DNA of 64,000 nt from Paracoccus methylarcula (GTDB taxonomy: Bacteria > Pseudomonadota > Alphaproteobacteria > Rhodobacterales > Rhodobacteraceae), in NCBI RefSeq assembly GCF_003007735.2, contig NZ_PXNQ02000001.1, positions 496,001-560,000 on the forward strand, read 5' to 3'. Positions 1 to 9,814 of the stretch are shown piece by piece. The notes below the pieces were generated by a model. The model made no database searches. It saw only the letters and a program-made list of their open reading frames with translations, and was not told where the DNA came from. A program made the position numbers and the translations under genes. The number at the start of each line of letters is the position of its first letter. The first letter of the stretch is position 1.

Positions 1-134
1 GGTTTGTCCGATCGAACCGCAACCCGGGCAGATCCCGATCCGGCGCGCGCGCCGCAAGGCAGATTGGAAAATATCCGACCCCCGAGACGCTCCGTGATAT
101 TCCCTGCCCGGGGTTTTCCCGCTATCGCAAGGAT

Positions 135-2654
135 ATGGATATCGTTCTTCTGACTACCATCGCGGCATCGCTTTTCGTCGTCATCGGCCTCGCGGAACCC
201 TTGGCGGCGCGATTGTCGCTGCCTTACAGCGTGATCCTTGCGGTTCTGGGCACGCTGATCGGGGCGGGGGCGATCTTCTTTTTGCGCACCGAACTGACCG
301 ATGCGCTGAACCCGGTGGCCGAGGCGATCCTGGGACTTCCGATCCGCTCGAACGTGTTCCTCTATGTCTTCCTGCCGACGCTGATCTTCCAGGCGACACT
401 GGGGATGAATGTCAGGCGGATGCTGGATGACTGGGTGCCGATCCTCACGCTGGCGGTGGTGGCGGTCTTCGTTGCCACGGCGACCATCGGCTACGCCCTG
501 TCCTGGGTCAGCGGGCTGCCGCTGGTGGTCTGCCTGCTGATCGGCTCGATCGTGTCGACCACGGACCCCTCGGCGGTTGTGGGGATCTTCCGCTCTCTCT
601 CGGCCCCGCGCCGGCTGGCACGGATCATCGAGGGCGAAAGCCTGCTGAATGACGCCGCCGCCATTGCGCTGTTCGGCCTGTTCATGGGCTTCGTCATGCT
701 GGGCCTGCCCGATCCTGGCCTGGGCGAGGCGATCAGGGGCTTTCCGATGCTGTTCGTCGGCGGCACCATAGGGGGCTGGCTGACCGCGCGTGTCGCCGTG
801 GCGATGATGGTCCTGTTCGCGCGGTTCGAACTGGCGCAGATCTCGGTCTCGGTCGCAGTGCCCTACCTTGCCTACATCATTTCGGAGCAGCTTTTCGGAG
901 CCTCGGGCGTGATCGGTGTGGTGGTGGCCGGGCTGACCATGAACATCATCGGACCCGGGCGGCTGTCGCCCGCTTTCTGGACCAATCTGCGCGAGGTCTG
1001 GGACCTGCTGGCGCATTGGGCCGGGGCGCTGATCTTCATCCTTGCCGCGCTGTTGATTCCCCGCCTGTTGGGCGAGGCTCGGCCCGGTGATTTCGCATTG
1101 GTGCTGGTGGTCATCGGCGCGGCACTGCTCGCCCGTGCCATCGTGCTGTTCGGGCTGATGCCGCTGCTGTCGGCGCTGCGCGTCTCGCCCAATGTAGACC
1201 GGCGCTACCGCACCGCGATCCTGTGGGGCGGGCTGCGCGGTGCGGTCACGCTGGCGCTGGCGCTGGCGGTGACGGAAAGCCTGCGCGTGCCGGTCGAGAC
1301 CAAGCGGTTGGTGGGGATCCTCGCGACCGGTTTCACCCTGTTCACGCTGCTGGTGCAGGGCACGAGCCTGCGATGGGTGATCGGCAGGCTGGGGCTGGAC
1401 AAGCTGTCCCCGCTGGACGTGGCGCTCTCCAACCAGGTGATCGCCGTCTCCCTGCAGACGGTGCGCGAGGAGATCGCCGAGACCACCGAGAATTACGAAC
1501 TGACGCGGGAAACCGTCCGCTCCGAGGCCAAGCGTTTTGCCGAGCGGCTGGATGCGGCGGTCGAGCGCGCCGAGGCCGAGGACAATACCGAGATCCTCGA
1601 CCGTGACCGCATCACCCTGGGGCTGATCGCGCTGGCGGGCTATGAACGCGAGGTGATCCTCGAGCGTTTTCGCGAACGCGCCATCAGCGCCCGGCTGTCC
1701 GAGCAGATGCTGTTCGACGCCGACCGGTTGATCGAGGCGGCGCGGACCGGCGGGCGAACGGGCTATCAGCGGGCGGCCCGGCGCAGCCTGCGCTATGGCG
1801 CGGATTTCCGGCTGGCGGCGTTCCTGCGCAACCGGCTCAGGATCGCGCGGCCCTTGGCGCGAATGACCGCCGACCGGTTCGAGATGCTGCTGGCCAAGCG
1901 GCTGATCCTGCGCGATCTGCATGGCTTCATCGACCACCGCATCCGCCGTATTCATGGCCGCCGGGTGGCGGAACTGCTGCATGAATTGCTGAACCGCAGG
2001 GTCGAGGCCGTGGCCACGGCGATCGAGGGGCTGAGGCTGCAATATCCCGGCTATGCCGAAAAGCTGGAGCGCCGTTTCATCCGCCGAACGGCGCTGCGGC
2101 TCGAAGAGGGCGAATACAACGCCATGCGCGAGGACGGGCTGATCGGGGCCGAGCTGCACACTGCCCTGATGCAGGATATCGGCCGCCGCCGCACGGAAAC
2201 CGAAGGCCGCCCGCATCTGGATCTTGCCCTGCGCAAGGAGGAACTGGTCCGGCAATTTCCGCTTTTTGCCGATCTGGACGAGGCCGAGCTGCGCCGGCTC
2301 GGCCGCGCGTTGCGCACCCGTTATATCAACGCAGGCAAGATCATCGCGCGCAAGGACAGCCCGTCCCGCAGCGTGTTCTTCGTGGCCTCGGGCGCGGTCG
2401 AACAGGAGATCGCCGGCCAGACCACCCGCCTTGGACGTGGCGACATGTTCGGGCAGATCGGGGTCCTGACCGGCAAGCCACGGCGCGCCGAGGTCAGGGC
2501 GATCACGCCGACCAGCCTGCTGGAACTCAACGAGACCAGTTTCCGCCGGGTGCTGAAACGCTCTCGCGCGCTGCGCGAGGCGGTGCGTGACAGCGTGGGC
2601 GACAAGGCCCTGCAGGAGGAGGCGGCGAATATGCCGGAGTTGCAGCTTGATTAG
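135..2654 (+). CDS. CPA1-type Na+(K+)/H+ antiporter with C-terminal cyclic-nucleotide-binding-like domain
   Basis: Inner-membrane cation/proton exchanger of 839 residues. Residues 1 to about 420 are a run of hydrophobic helices with the CPA1 signature STTDPSAVVG near residue 140. About 280 charged, helical residues follow. A cNMP-binding-like fold then spans roughly 702-820, with the phosphate-cassette-like stretch GDMFGQIGVLTGKPRRAEV. The usual ribose-contacting Glu of this cassette is Gln here, while the Arg is kept, so the ligand may not be a classical cyclic nucleotide. The first ATG lies about 130 bases from the window edge. The ion carried is not readable from sequence. Confidence 0.88.
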   Translation: MDIVLLTTIAASLFVVIGLAEPLAARLSLPYSVILAVLGTLIGAGAIFFLRTELTDALNPVAEAILGLPIRSNVFLYVFLPTLIFQATLGMNVRRMLDDWVPILTLAVVAVFVATATIGYALSWVSGLPLVVCLLIGSIVSTTDPSAVVGIFRSLSAPRRLARIIEGESLLNDAAAIALFGLFMGFVMLGLPDPGLGEAIRGFPMLFVGGTIGGWLTARVAVAMMVLFARFELAQISVSVAVPYLAYIISEQLFGASGVIGVVVAGLTMNIIGPGRLSPAFWTNLREVWDLLAHWAGALIFILAALLIPRLLGEARPGDFALVLVVIGAALLARAIVLFGLMPLLSALRVSPNVDRRYRTAILWGGLRGAVTLALALAVTESLRVPVETKRLVGILATGFTLFTLLVQGTSLRWVIGRLGLDKLSPLDVALSNQVIAVSLQTVREEIAETTENYELTRETVRSEAKRFAERLDAAVERAEAEDNTEILDRDRITLGLIALAGYEREVILERFRERAISARLSEQMLFDADRLIEAARTGGRTGYQRAARRSLRYGADFRLAAFLRNRLRIARPLARMTADRFEMLLAKRLILRDLHGFIDHRIRRIHGRRVAELLHELLNRRVEAVATAIEGLRLQYPGYAEKLERRFIRRTALRLEEGEYNAMREDGLIGAELHTALMQDIGRRRTETEGRPHLDLALRKEELVRQFPLFADLDEAELRRLGRALRTRYINAGKIIARKDSPSRSVFFVASGAVEQEIAGQTTRLGRGDMFGQIGVLTGKPRRAEVRAITPTSLLELNETSFRRVLKRSRALREAVRDSVGDKALQEEAANMPELQLD

Positions 2655-2714
2655 ATGCTTGGCGGGAATGCGCGGCAAGGCTAAGACTGCGGTCCCGGAC
2701 TGAGAGAGGATCAC

Positions 2715-5042
2715 ATGGATTCAGCCCAACGCATCGCCCGCATCATCGCGACCGAGATCAGTGCCAGTCCCGCGCAGGTGACCGCGGCGGCCGAATTGCT
2801 GGATGGCGGGGCAACGGTTCCCTTCGTCGCGCGCTATCGCAAGGAGGTGACGGGCGGGCTGGACGACACGCAGTTGCGGAACCTGGCCGATCGTTTGGGT
2901 TACTTGCGCGAAATGGAAGCACGGCGCGAGACGATCCTCGGTTCGATCCGCGAGCAGGGCAAGCTGACCGACGATCTGGCCCGCGCCATCGCCGGGGCCG
3001 AAACCAAGGCCGCGCTCGAGGACATCTACCTGCCCTTCAAGCCCAAGCGCCGCACCAGGGCGATGATCGCCCGCGAGAACGGGCTGGAACCCCTGCTGCG
3101 CGCCATCCAGAACGAGCGCGCGGCCGATCCGCAGGTGCTGGCGCAAGGCTATGTGACCGAGGCTGTGCCGGACGTGAAAGCGGCGCTGGACGGTGCGCGC
3201 GATATTCTGGTCGAGGAACTGTCCGAGAATGCTGCACTGCTGGGGAAGCTGCGCGACTTCATGCGGATGGAGGCCCATATTGCTGCCAAGGTCGTGACGG
3301 GCAAGGAAGAGGTGGGGGCGAAATTCTCGGACTATTTCGACCATCGCGAGAAATGGGCCGATATTCCCGCGCACCGGGCCTTGGCGATCCTGCGGGCAGC
3401 CAAGGAAGAGGTCGTGACCATCGACATCTCGCCCGATCCCGAAACCGGCGCGGCGCGGGCCGAGGGGATCGTCGTGCAGGCGATGGGCAGGCTGGGCGAT
3501 CAGCCCGGGGACCAATGGCTGCGGCAGGTGGCGGGCTGGACATGGCGGGTGCGGCTGTCGAATACCATGTATATCGACCTGCTGACCGAGTTGCGGCACC
3601 GCGCCCATGACGAGGCGATCCGGGTCTTTGGCCGCAACCTGCGGGATCTGCTGCTGGCCGCACCCGCCGGGGCCAAGGCGACCATCGGGCTCGATCCCGG
3701 CATCCGCACCGGCGTCAAGCTGGCGGTGGTGGATGCGACCGGCAAGCTGTTGGATACCGCGACGCTGTATCCCTTTCCGCCCAGGAAAGACGTCGCGGGG
3801 GCCGAGGCCACGCTGCTGGCGCTGATCGCGCGTCACGATGTCGATTTGATCGCCATCGGCAACGGCACCGCCAGTCGCGAGACCGAACGGCTGGTTGCCG
3901 ATATGCTGAAACGCCTGCCCAAGGGTGTGAAGGCGCCGACCAAGGTGGTCGTGTCCGAAGCGGGGGCCTCGGTCTATTCCGCCTCGGAACTGGCGGCGAA
4001 GGAATTCCCCGATCTGGACGTGTCGCTGCGCGGCGCGGTCTCGATCGCCCGGCGCTTGCAGGACCCGCTGGCGGAACTGGTCAAGGTGCCGCCCGAATCC
4101 ATCGGCGTGGGGCAATATCAGCATGACGTGGACCAGCGGCAGTTGACCAAGGCACTGGAAGCGGTGGTCGAGGACGCGGTGAACGCGGTCGGCGTCGACC
4201 TGAACACGGCGTCAAGCGCCTTGCTCGCCCATGTGGCCGGGCTGGGGCCGCGGCTTGCCGGGTCCATCGTGGCGCATCGCGACGGCAATGGCGCGTTCCG
4301 CTCGCGCGCGGCGCTGAAGGACGTGGCGGGCCTTGGCCCCCGCGCATATGAACAATGCGCCGGTTTCCTGCGTATCCGCGAAGGCGACGAACCGCTGGAC
4401 GCTTCGGCGGTCCATCCCGAGGCCTATGGGGTTGCGCGCCGGATCGTGAAGGCCTGCGGGCGCGACATTCGCGCGATCATGGGCGATGGGTCGGCACTGA
4501 AGAGCCTCAGGGCCGAGGATTTCGTGGATGCGCATTTCGGCCTGCCCACCATCCGCGACATCCTGACCGAGCTGGAAAAGCCGGGCCGCGACCCGCGCCC
4601 CGGCTTTGTCACCGCGTCATTCGCCGACGGGATCGAGGATATCAAGGATCTGCGTCCGGGCATGTCTCTGGAGGGCACGGTGACCAATGTCGCGGCTTTC
4701 GGAGCCTTCGTCGATATCGGCGTGCATCAGGATGGGCTGGTGCATATCAGCCAGCTTGCCGACCGTTTCGTCAAGGACCCGGGAGAGGTCGTCAAGGTTG
4801 GCGACGTGGTGAAGGTGCGCGTGACCGAGGTAGATATTCCCCGCAAGCGCATCGGGCTGACCATGCGCAAGGATGGCGGCGGACAGGCAGAGCGAGGAGG
4901 TCCGGCGAAGAAGGGCGCCCCCATGCAGAACGGCAAGCCGGGGCGGGACGGGCCAAAGGGTGGAAAAGCGGCTCCGCGAGCCGAGAATGGCGGGCAAGGC
5001 TCTTTCGGGGCCGCGCTCATGGACGCCATGCGTAAACGCTGA
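2715..5042 (+). CDS. tex: Tex-family RNA-binding transcription accessory protein
   Basis: A 775-residue cytoplasmic nucleic-acid-binding protein. Domain order matches Tex: an N-terminal helical region, a YqgF/RNase H-like domain near residue 322 (TIGLDPGIRTGVKLAVVD), helix-hairpin-helix repeats at about 495-550, and an S1 domain at about 648-718 (NVAAFGAFVDIGVHQDGLVH). A basic, Gly/Lys-rich tail of about 55 residues follows the S1 domain and is probably disordered. An SD-like GAGAGGA sits just upstream of the ATG. The next gene begins within 15 bases, so the two may be co-transcribed. Confidence 0.95.
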   Translation: MDSAQRIARIIATEISASPAQVTAAAELLDGGATVPFVARYRKEVTGGLDDTQLRNLADRLGYLREMEARRETILGSIREQGKLTDDLARAIAGAETKAALEDIYLPFKPKRRTRAMIARENGLEPLLRAIQNERAADPQVLAQGYVTEAVPDVKAALDGARDILVEELSENAALLGKLRDFMRMEAHIAAKVVTGKEEVGAKFSDYFDHREKWADIPAHRALAILRAAKEEVVTIDISPDPETGAARAEGIVVQAMGRLGDQPGDQWLRQVAGWTWRVRLSNTMYIDLLTELRHRAHDEAIRVFGRNLRDLLLAAPAGAKATIGLDPGIRTGVKLAVVDATGKLLDTATLYPFPPRKDVAGAEATLLALIARHDVDLIAIGNGTASRETERLVADMLKRLPKGVKAPTKVVVSEAGASVYSASELAAKEFPDLDVSLRGAVSIARRLQDPLAELVKVPPESIGVGQYQHDVDQRQLTKALEAVVEDAVNAVGVDLNTASSALLAHVAGLGPRLAGSIVAHRDGNGAFRSRAALKDVAGLGPRAYEQCAGFLRIREGDEPLDASAVHPEAYGVARRIVKACGRDIRAIMGDGSALKSLRAEDFVDAHFGLPTIRDILTELEKPGRDPRPGFVTASFADGIEDIKDLRPGMSLEGTVTNVAAFGAFVDIGVHQDGLVHISQLADRFVKDPGEVVKVGDVVKVRVTEVDIPRKRIGLTMRKDGGGQAERGGPAKKGAPMQNGKPGRDGPKGGKAAPRAENGGQGSFGAALMDAMRKR

Positions 5043-5056
5043 ATGTGGAGGAACGG

Positions 5057-6301
5057 ATGATCGACGGACCCGGCAATACCGAGGCGCAAACCCATTGGCT
5101 GGAAGACCCGGCCCATCATGCCTGGCTGGTCCGCGATGCGCGGCTTGCGCTGGATTTCTTCGATGCCAGCCCGCGCGAGGGCGGCGGCTTCCATACGCTG
5201 GATCTGGCGGGCAGGCCGCTGGCGGGGGAAGTGCAGGAACTGCATACCACAACGCGGCTGGTGCATTCCTATGCCCTGGCGCGGATGGCCGGGCGCGAGG
5301 ATCGCGCCGGTATCATCGACCGGGGCATGGATTTCCTGTGGAACAAGCATCGCGACCCGCAGCATGGCGGCTATCTGTGGTCGGTTGACGGGAACGGCGC
5401 GGCGGATGGCACCAAGCTGGCTTACGGTCATGTCTTCGTGCTGCTGGCGGCCTCGAGCGCGAAAATGGCCGGCCATCCGGATGCCGACCGGCTACTGGCC
5501 GATATCGCCGAAGTGCTGGACCGGCACTACTGGGACGAGGAACGGGGTCTGTTCCGCGACGAGTTCGCCCACGACTGGCAGCCCTTTTCGACCTATCGCG
5601 GCATGAACGCCAATATGCACGGGGTCGAGGCGCTGCTGACCGCCCATGAGGCGACCGGAGAGGCGGAATACCTGGCCCGCGCCGGGCGTATCCTGGATTT
5701 CTTCATCGCCGGGCAGGCGGCGGCGGAGGATTGGCGCATCCCCGAACATTACGACGAGGACTGGCAGCCCGATCGGGGCTATGCGGGCAATCCGATGTTC
5801 CGACCCGCCGGGACCACTCCGGGCCATTCCTTCGAGATGGCGCGTTTGCTGCTCCAATATTGGGATCTCGCGGGACGGCCGGAGGGGCAGGCGCCCATGC
5901 ACGCGCGGGCGCTGGTCGAACGCGCCTTGGCGGATGCCTGGAACGAGGAAAGGCAGGGCTTTGCCTATACGCTGAAATTCGGCGGAGAGGTCGATAACCC
6001 GGCGCGCTACTGGTGGCCGGTGACCGAGGCGATCGGGGCGCTGGCCGCGCTGATCAAGCTGGAAGGCCGGGACAGCGATGAGGCATGGTATCGGCGGCTC
6101 TGGCAATTCGCCGATGCCAGTCTGATTGATCATGCGCGAGGCGGCTGGTTCCCGGAACTGGACGAAAACAATCTCCCCGCAGCGACGCAATTCCCGGGCA
6201 AACCGGATATTTACCATGCCTTGCAAGCCGATCTGTTGCCATTGGCGCCGGGCTTGTCTCGCGCGGCAGAGGTGTTGGACAAGGCGCGGCCAATGGCCTG
6301 A
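5057..6301 (+). CDS. AGE-family sugar epimerase/isomerase
   Basis: A 414-residue N-acylglucosamine 2-epimerase-family enzyme of the (alpha/alpha)6-barrel type. This group includes N-acylglucosamine 2-epimerases, mannose isomerases and mannose-6-phosphate isomerase-like enzymes. Family-like stretches include LHTTTRLVHSYALA, KLAYGHVFVLLAAS, YRGMNANMHGVEALL and TTPGHSFEMARLLL, which hold the barrel histidines. An in-frame GTG exists at 5045, but GGAGGA at 5047-5052 is correctly spaced for the ATG at 5057, which I therefore chose. Which sugar is converted cannot be decided from sequence. Confidence 0.85.
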   Translation: MIDGPGNTEAQTHWLEDPAHHAWLVRDARLALDFFDASPREGGGFHTLDLAGRPLAGEVQELHTTTRLVHSYALARMAGREDRAGIIDRGMDFLWNKHRDPQHGGYLWSVDGNGAADGTKLAYGHVFVLLAASSAKMAGHPDADRLLADIAEVLDRHYWDEERGLFRDEFAHDWQPFSTYRGMNANMHGVEALLTAHEATGEAEYLARAGRILDFFIAGQAAAEDWRIPEHYDEDWQPDRGYAGNPMFRPAGTTPGHSFEMARLLLQYWDLAGRPEGQAPMHARALVERALADAWNEERQGFAYTLKFGGEVDNPARYWWPVTEAIGALAALIKLEGRDSDEAWYRRLWQFADASLIDHARGGWFPELDENNLPAATQFPGKPDIYHALQADLLPLAPGLSRAAEVLDKARPMA

Positions 6302-6388
6302 CGGGCGCGCTTGGCCGAACCCGTATACCCGCCATATCGGCAAATTCCGACGCGGTCCCGGGATGTCCGGCTCCTGTGATCGCGTCGA

Positions 6389-7090
6389 TCATCTTTGCCT
6401 GAGATGCCGCAAGGCTCGTGCCATTCCGCCATCCACCAGCAGGAAACTGAGCCCGAAGCCCATGGCGAAACCGGCGATCTCGGCGATCCAGCCATAGCCT
6501 GCGCCACCGAAGACGATGCCGAAAACCAGTTGGAACAGCAGCAGCATCCCGATCAGCGTGAAGGCCCGCATCCGGTTGGCATTCGCCGCCGCAAGCCTTG
6601 TCCAGAGCAGGAAGGTAAAGGCGCCGACCAGCCCGTAGACCGACGGATAGCCGCCGATCAGCGGTGCGGGACGGCCGGGCAGGAAGGACATCGCCACCGT
6701 GTAGACCAGCGCCCCGCCCACAGCAGATCCCAGATACAGCGCCACCACCGCCCAGGGCCGGAATTCCCGTGCGACCAGATTGCCGAGCGCCAGCGTGAAG
6801 GCCAGCACGAACAATGCCTGCATCATCGAGGAATTGACGAAGGGATAGCTCAGCAACCTGTAGGCCTGCCCCCAATCGATCTCTCCCACGGCCCACATCC
6901 GCTGCACCATCTCGGGCGCATAGGCACTCATCTGCAGCCCGGACAGGCGCAGCCCCACCCCTTCGGCTCCGCCGATCAGCCCAAGCCGGCCCAGCCCGAA
7001 CACCGCCTCGCTGGCGATGATGGGCATGGCCAGCAGCCAGACAACGGCGGGCAGCGGGTTGATGGGTGGTTCGTTTGTCCCCTCGCGCAT
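6389..7090 (-). CDS. Rhomboid-fold membrane protein, probably proteolytically inactive
   Basis: A 233-residue polytopic membrane protein with the rhomboid layout: several hydrophobic helices, a [10 protein letters not shown] segment where the GxSG catalytic motif should be, and a last helix [14 protein letters not shown]. Aligned to GlpG, the catalytic Ser position appears to be Tyr (GGYPSVYG), the catalytic His of the AHxxG motif is Glu, and the HxxxN motif is absent. It is therefore best read as a rhomboid-like pseudoprotease. An upstream in-frame start at 7204 would overlap trpS. AAGGA upstream of the ATG at 7090 supports the shorter protein. The gene is divergent from trpS. Confidence 0.72.
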   Translation of the reverse strand: MREGTNEPPINPLPAVVWLLAMPIIASEAVFGLGRLGLIGGAEGVGLRLSGLQMSAYAPEMVQRMWAVGEIDWGQAYRLLSYPFVNSSMMQALFVLAFTLALGNLVAREFRPWAVVALYLGSAVGGALVYTVAMSFLPGRPAPLIGGYPSVYGLVGAFTFLLWTRLAAANANRMRAFTLIGMLLLFQLVFGIVFGGAGYGWIAEIAGFAMGFGLSFLLVDGGMARALRHLRQR

Positions 7091-7166
7091 GGGCGTTCCT
7101 TCGCTGTTGCGGTCGCTTGCGCCAACAGCTAAGCCAGCTTCGAAGAAATTCCAAGCAGGCCCGGAC

Positions 7167-8201
7167 ATGAGCGAGACGACCAATACGCGCTTTACCCCCC
7201 GCATCTTTTCGGGAATCCAACCCTCAGGCGGGCTGACGCTCGGGAACTACCTGGGCGCTCTGAAGCGTTTTGCCGCATTGCAGGGCAGTGGCTCGGAAAC
7301 GGTCTATTGCATCGTCGATCTGCACGCGATCACCGTCTGGCAGGATCCGGATGTCCTGCGCCAGCGCATCCGCGAGGGTGCGGCGGCATTCATGGCCTCG
7401 GGCGTCGATCCGCGCCAGTCGATCCTGTTCAACCAGTCGCAAGTCAGCGCCCATGCCGAGATGGCCTGGCTGTTCAACACCGTGGCAAGGGTCGGCTGGA
7501 TGTACCGGATGACCCAGTTCAAGGACAAGGCGGGCAAGAACAGCGAGAATGCCAGCCTCGGCCTGCTGGCCTATCCGGCGCTGATGGCTGCTGACATCCT
7601 GACCTATCAGGCCACCGCCGTGCCGGTGGGCGAAGATCAGAAGCAACATCTGGAACTGACCCGCGACATCGCCGCCAAGTTCAACCACGATTACAAGATC
7701 GAGCATTTCCCGATCACCGAGCCGCTGATCGAAGGCGTCGCCACCCGTGTCATGTCGCTGCGTGACGGCTCGAAGAAGATGTCGAAATCCGACCCGTCGG
7801 ATGCCAGCCGCATCAACCTGACCGACGATGCCGACGCCATCGCGCAAAAGATCCGCAAGGCCCGCACCGATGCCGATCCGTTGCCCGGCAGCATCGAGGG
7901 CCTCAAGGATCGTCCGGAGGCGCGGAACCTGGTCAATATCTTTGCCGCCCTCGCGGATCAGACCCCCGACGAGGTTCTGGCCCGGTTCGAGGGGCAGGGT
8001 TTCGGGGCCTTCAAGCCCGCGCTGGCGGAAGTCGCCGTCGAGGCGCTCTCGCCCATCACCCGCAAGATGAGCGAGTTCATGGACGACCCGGCCGAGATCG
8101 ACCGAATCCTTGGCGATGGCGCAGATCGTGCCGACGAAGTGGCAACCCCGATCCTTGAGCGCACCAAGGAGATCATGGGGCTGCTTCGCAGCCGCTCCTG
8201 A
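7167..8201 (+). CDS. trpS: Tryptophan--tRNA ligase
   Basis: A 344-residue class I aminoacyl-tRNA synthetase that charges tRNA-Trp. The HIGH-equivalent region is [13 protein letters not shown] near the N-terminus, and the second signature is KKMSKSDPS. Conserved tryptophan-binding stretches such as [17 protein letters not shown] are present. The length is normal for bacterial TrpS. An ORF extends upstream to 7017, but the family N-terminus fits the ATG at 7167 (MSETTNTRF). The gene ends 4 bases before the convergent gfa stop codon. Confidence 0.97.
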   Translation: MSETTNTRFTPRIFSGIQPSGGLTLGNYLGALKRFAALQGSGSETVYCIVDLHAITVWQDPDVLRQRIREGAAAFMASGVDPRQSILFNQSQVSAHAEMAWLFNTVARVGWMYRMTQFKDKAGKNSENASLGLLAYPALMAADILTYQATAVPVGEDQKQHLELTRDIAAKFNHDYKIEHFPITEPLIEGVATRVMSLRDGSKKMSKSDPSDASRINLTDDADAIAQKIRKARTDADPLPGSIEGLKDRPEARNLVNIFAALADQTPDEVLARFEGQGFGAFKPALAEVAVEALSPITRKMSEFMDDPAEIDRILGDGADRADEVATPILERTKEIMGLLRSRS

Positions 8202-8205
8202 TTCC

Positions 8206-8958
8206 CTAGCGGCTGCCGCCCAGCAAGCGGTTCAGGAGCCTGCCGATGATCGAACCGGATTCGGCGGGCGGCGGCGGCGGGGGCGGCGTGCTCGCGCTGG
8301 CCGTTTCCCGGTTTTCGTTTCCGGCTGCGGTTTCCTCGTCGCGGCGAGTGTCCGATTTTTCCTCTTGCGGCGCGGCCCTGCTGGTGACACCCGAGGTTTT
8401 CGCCACATGCGCGGCGATGGCGTCCATCAGCGGCGGCGACAAGGTGTCATAGGGATGCAGGCCCAACTCGCGCAGGCGCGCCCGGATGCCATCCATCCGC
8501 GACGGATCAACACCTGATTCTATGATCGAGCTGACAAAGGCCGCGAATTCCGGTGCCGACCAGCCCTCTTCGGGCGACAATTCGGTATGCACGAAATCGA
8601 GCCCGTGGAACGGATGGCCGGTATTCTCGATCCGGCCATACATATGCACGCCGCATTCGCGGCAGCGGTGCCGCTGGATCGGCGCATCGGCATTCACGAT
8701 CTCCAGCTTGTCGCCGTTTTCCAGCACTTCGACCGCATCGCGCGAAACCACCGCGATCTGGCTGAAGACCGCCCCTTCGGGTTTCCAGCACTTGGTGCAA
8801 CCGCAGACATGGTTATGCGCGGTCTGAGCGCTGACCCGGACTTTCACCGGGTTGGTACTACAGAGACAACTCAATACGCCGCCTGAAAAATTCGGATCGG
8901 TTTGCTTGATGCCGTTATCGACGGCAGGGTGGATCAACACCCCATCTGTATTCGCCAT
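8206..8958 (-). CDS. gfa: S-(hydroxymethyl)glutathione synthase (glutathione-dependent formaldehyde-activating enzyme) with extra C-terminal tail
   Basis: A zinc protein that promotes condensation of formaldehyde with glutathione, the first step of GSH-linked formaldehyde oxidation. The first ~195 residues closely follow Paracoccus Gfa. All seven zinc cysteines are present: C31, C33, C99 and C102 (structural site) and C52, C54 and C57 (catalytic site). Unlike the usual ~190-residue enzyme, this one reaches 250 residues. The added tail is charged, then contains seven prolines, then ends in a short amphipathic segment ([14 protein letters not shown]) of unknown purpose. No formaldehyde dehydrogenase gene lies alongside, though gshB is in the window. 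Confidence 0.93.
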   Translation of the reverse strand: MANTDGVLIHPAVDNGIKQTDPNFSGGVLSCLCSTNPVKVRVSAQTAHNHVCGCTKCWKPEGAVFSQIAVVSRDAVEVLENGDKLEIVNADAPIQRHRCRECGVHMYGRIENTGHPFHGLDFVHTELSPEEGWSAPEFAAFVSSIIESGVDPSRMDGIRARLRELGLHPYDTLSPPLMDAIAAHVAKTSGVTSRAAPQEEKSDTRRDEETAAGNENRETASASTPPPPPPPAESGSIIGRLLNRLLGGSR

Positions 8959-9078
8959 GGTCCTCTCCTCCGATGACCGAGCATGTCACAGCGTCGCGCA
9001 GACGGGAAGAATCGGCAAGTCAGCGGAAGGTGGCAGCATCCGGAAGCCCGGAATGCCGTGGGAACACCCGGAAGGAAA

Positions 9079-9591
9079 TCATTCGGGCGTAGCGTAGACC
9101 GCTGTCCAATAGCGTGTTCTCCCATCCGCGCCGATCGCCTGCCCGATGCCGAAATCCCGCAGTTGCGGGATCATGATATTGCCGAGATGCCCGGGCGAGT
9201 CTGTCCATACCCGCAGGACCTGGTCCATGTCATAAGGGCCCGCCGCGATATTCTCGGCCACCAGTCTCGGCCTGTATCCTCCGGCTTTCACGCGGTCGGC
9301 CGGACTGCTGGTCGCACTGCCGCGATGGCTCATACGGCCCAGCCTGGCCATGTCGCAGGCATGCTGGGCCGCCGCCTTGGCCAGCACCGTGTCGGATTGA
9401 AGTGGCGAAAGACCGCTGCGGCTGCGAGTCGCATTGGTAGTCCGCACCGCCGCGCCGTTCATCCCGGACGAGGTCCCGAGGCAGGTCACATTTCCCGGCG
9501 AAGCCCCATGCGACAGAGGACCGCCCGAAATATCCGGCCCGGCGCATGCACCGAGCGCCATGCAGCATAGCGCCACCAGAGAGGACCTCAC
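9079..9591 (-). CDS. CAP/SCP-domain secreted lipoprotein
   Basis: A 170-residue protein with an N-terminal lipoprotein signal (LVALCCMALGAC), so probably anchored in the cell envelope. The rest is a CAP (SCP/PR1) domain with AAAQHACDMA, the ENIAAG motif and WTDSPGHLGNIM, which supply the conserved His and Glu residues. The function of bacterial CAP proteins is mostly unknown. The start is GTG at 9591, supported by AAGGAG seven bases upstream. That SD lies in the loop of a 6-bp hairpin (CCGTCC/GGACGG). Confidence 0.8.
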   Translation of the reverse strand: MRSSLVALCCMALGACAGPDISGGPLSHGASPGNVTCLGTSSGMNGAAVRTTNATRSRSGLSPLQSDTVLAKAAAQHACDMARLGRMSHRGSATSSPADRVKAGGYRPRLVAENIAAGPYDMDQVLRVWTDSPGHLGNIMIPQLRDFGIGQAIGADGRTRYWTAVYATPE

Positions 9592-9610
9592 CGTCCTTCT
9601 CCTTGGACGG
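9591..9610 (-). promoter_or_regulatory. Hairpin presenting the Shine-Dalgarno of the CAP lipoprotein gene
   Basis: On the minus strand CCGTCC-AAGGAGAA-GGACGG forms a perfect 6-bp stem whose loop holds the SD AAGGAG. The 3' arm runs into the GTG start codon at 9591. It could expose or mask the ribosome site. A regulatory role is inference. Confidence 0.35.
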
Positions 9611-9649
9611 TCGGGATGTTCGGCGGCGGGCTGAACGACTTGCGATGCG

Positions 9650-9814
9650 TCACAGCGGCCTGTTCACGGCAAGAAAGGCGATCGCGATCCACAGCCAGAT
9701 CGCGGCTGCGAATATACCGAATGTCAGCAGCAGTAAGCGGGGCAGACCATGGCGGTCCCATCCCGCCAGGAATGCGGCGACCGCCGCGATGGGAAGTAAA
9801 AGCAGAATAGGCAT
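9650..9814 (-). CDS. Small hypothetical membrane protein (54 aa)
   Basis: A short ORF downstream of murJ on the same strand. Its translation begins MPILLLLPIAAVAAFLAG and has a second hydrophobic stretch LLLLTFGIFAAAIWLWIAIA, giving two predicted transmembrane helices with a short loop WDRHGLPR between them. The composition is strongly membrane-like and the frame is clean from ATG to TGA. I do not recognise a family. No strong SD is visible, so the gene call is moderate. Confidence 0.5.
   Translation of the reverse strand: MPILLLLPIAAVAAFLAGWDRHGLPRLLLLTFGIFAAAIWLWIAIAFLAVNRPL

Noticed and set aside
2721..4124. 467-codon open frame on the minus strand
   Set aside because: Lies wholly inside tex, in antisense; composition (Gln/His/Gly-rich) is typical of a high-GC shadow frame.
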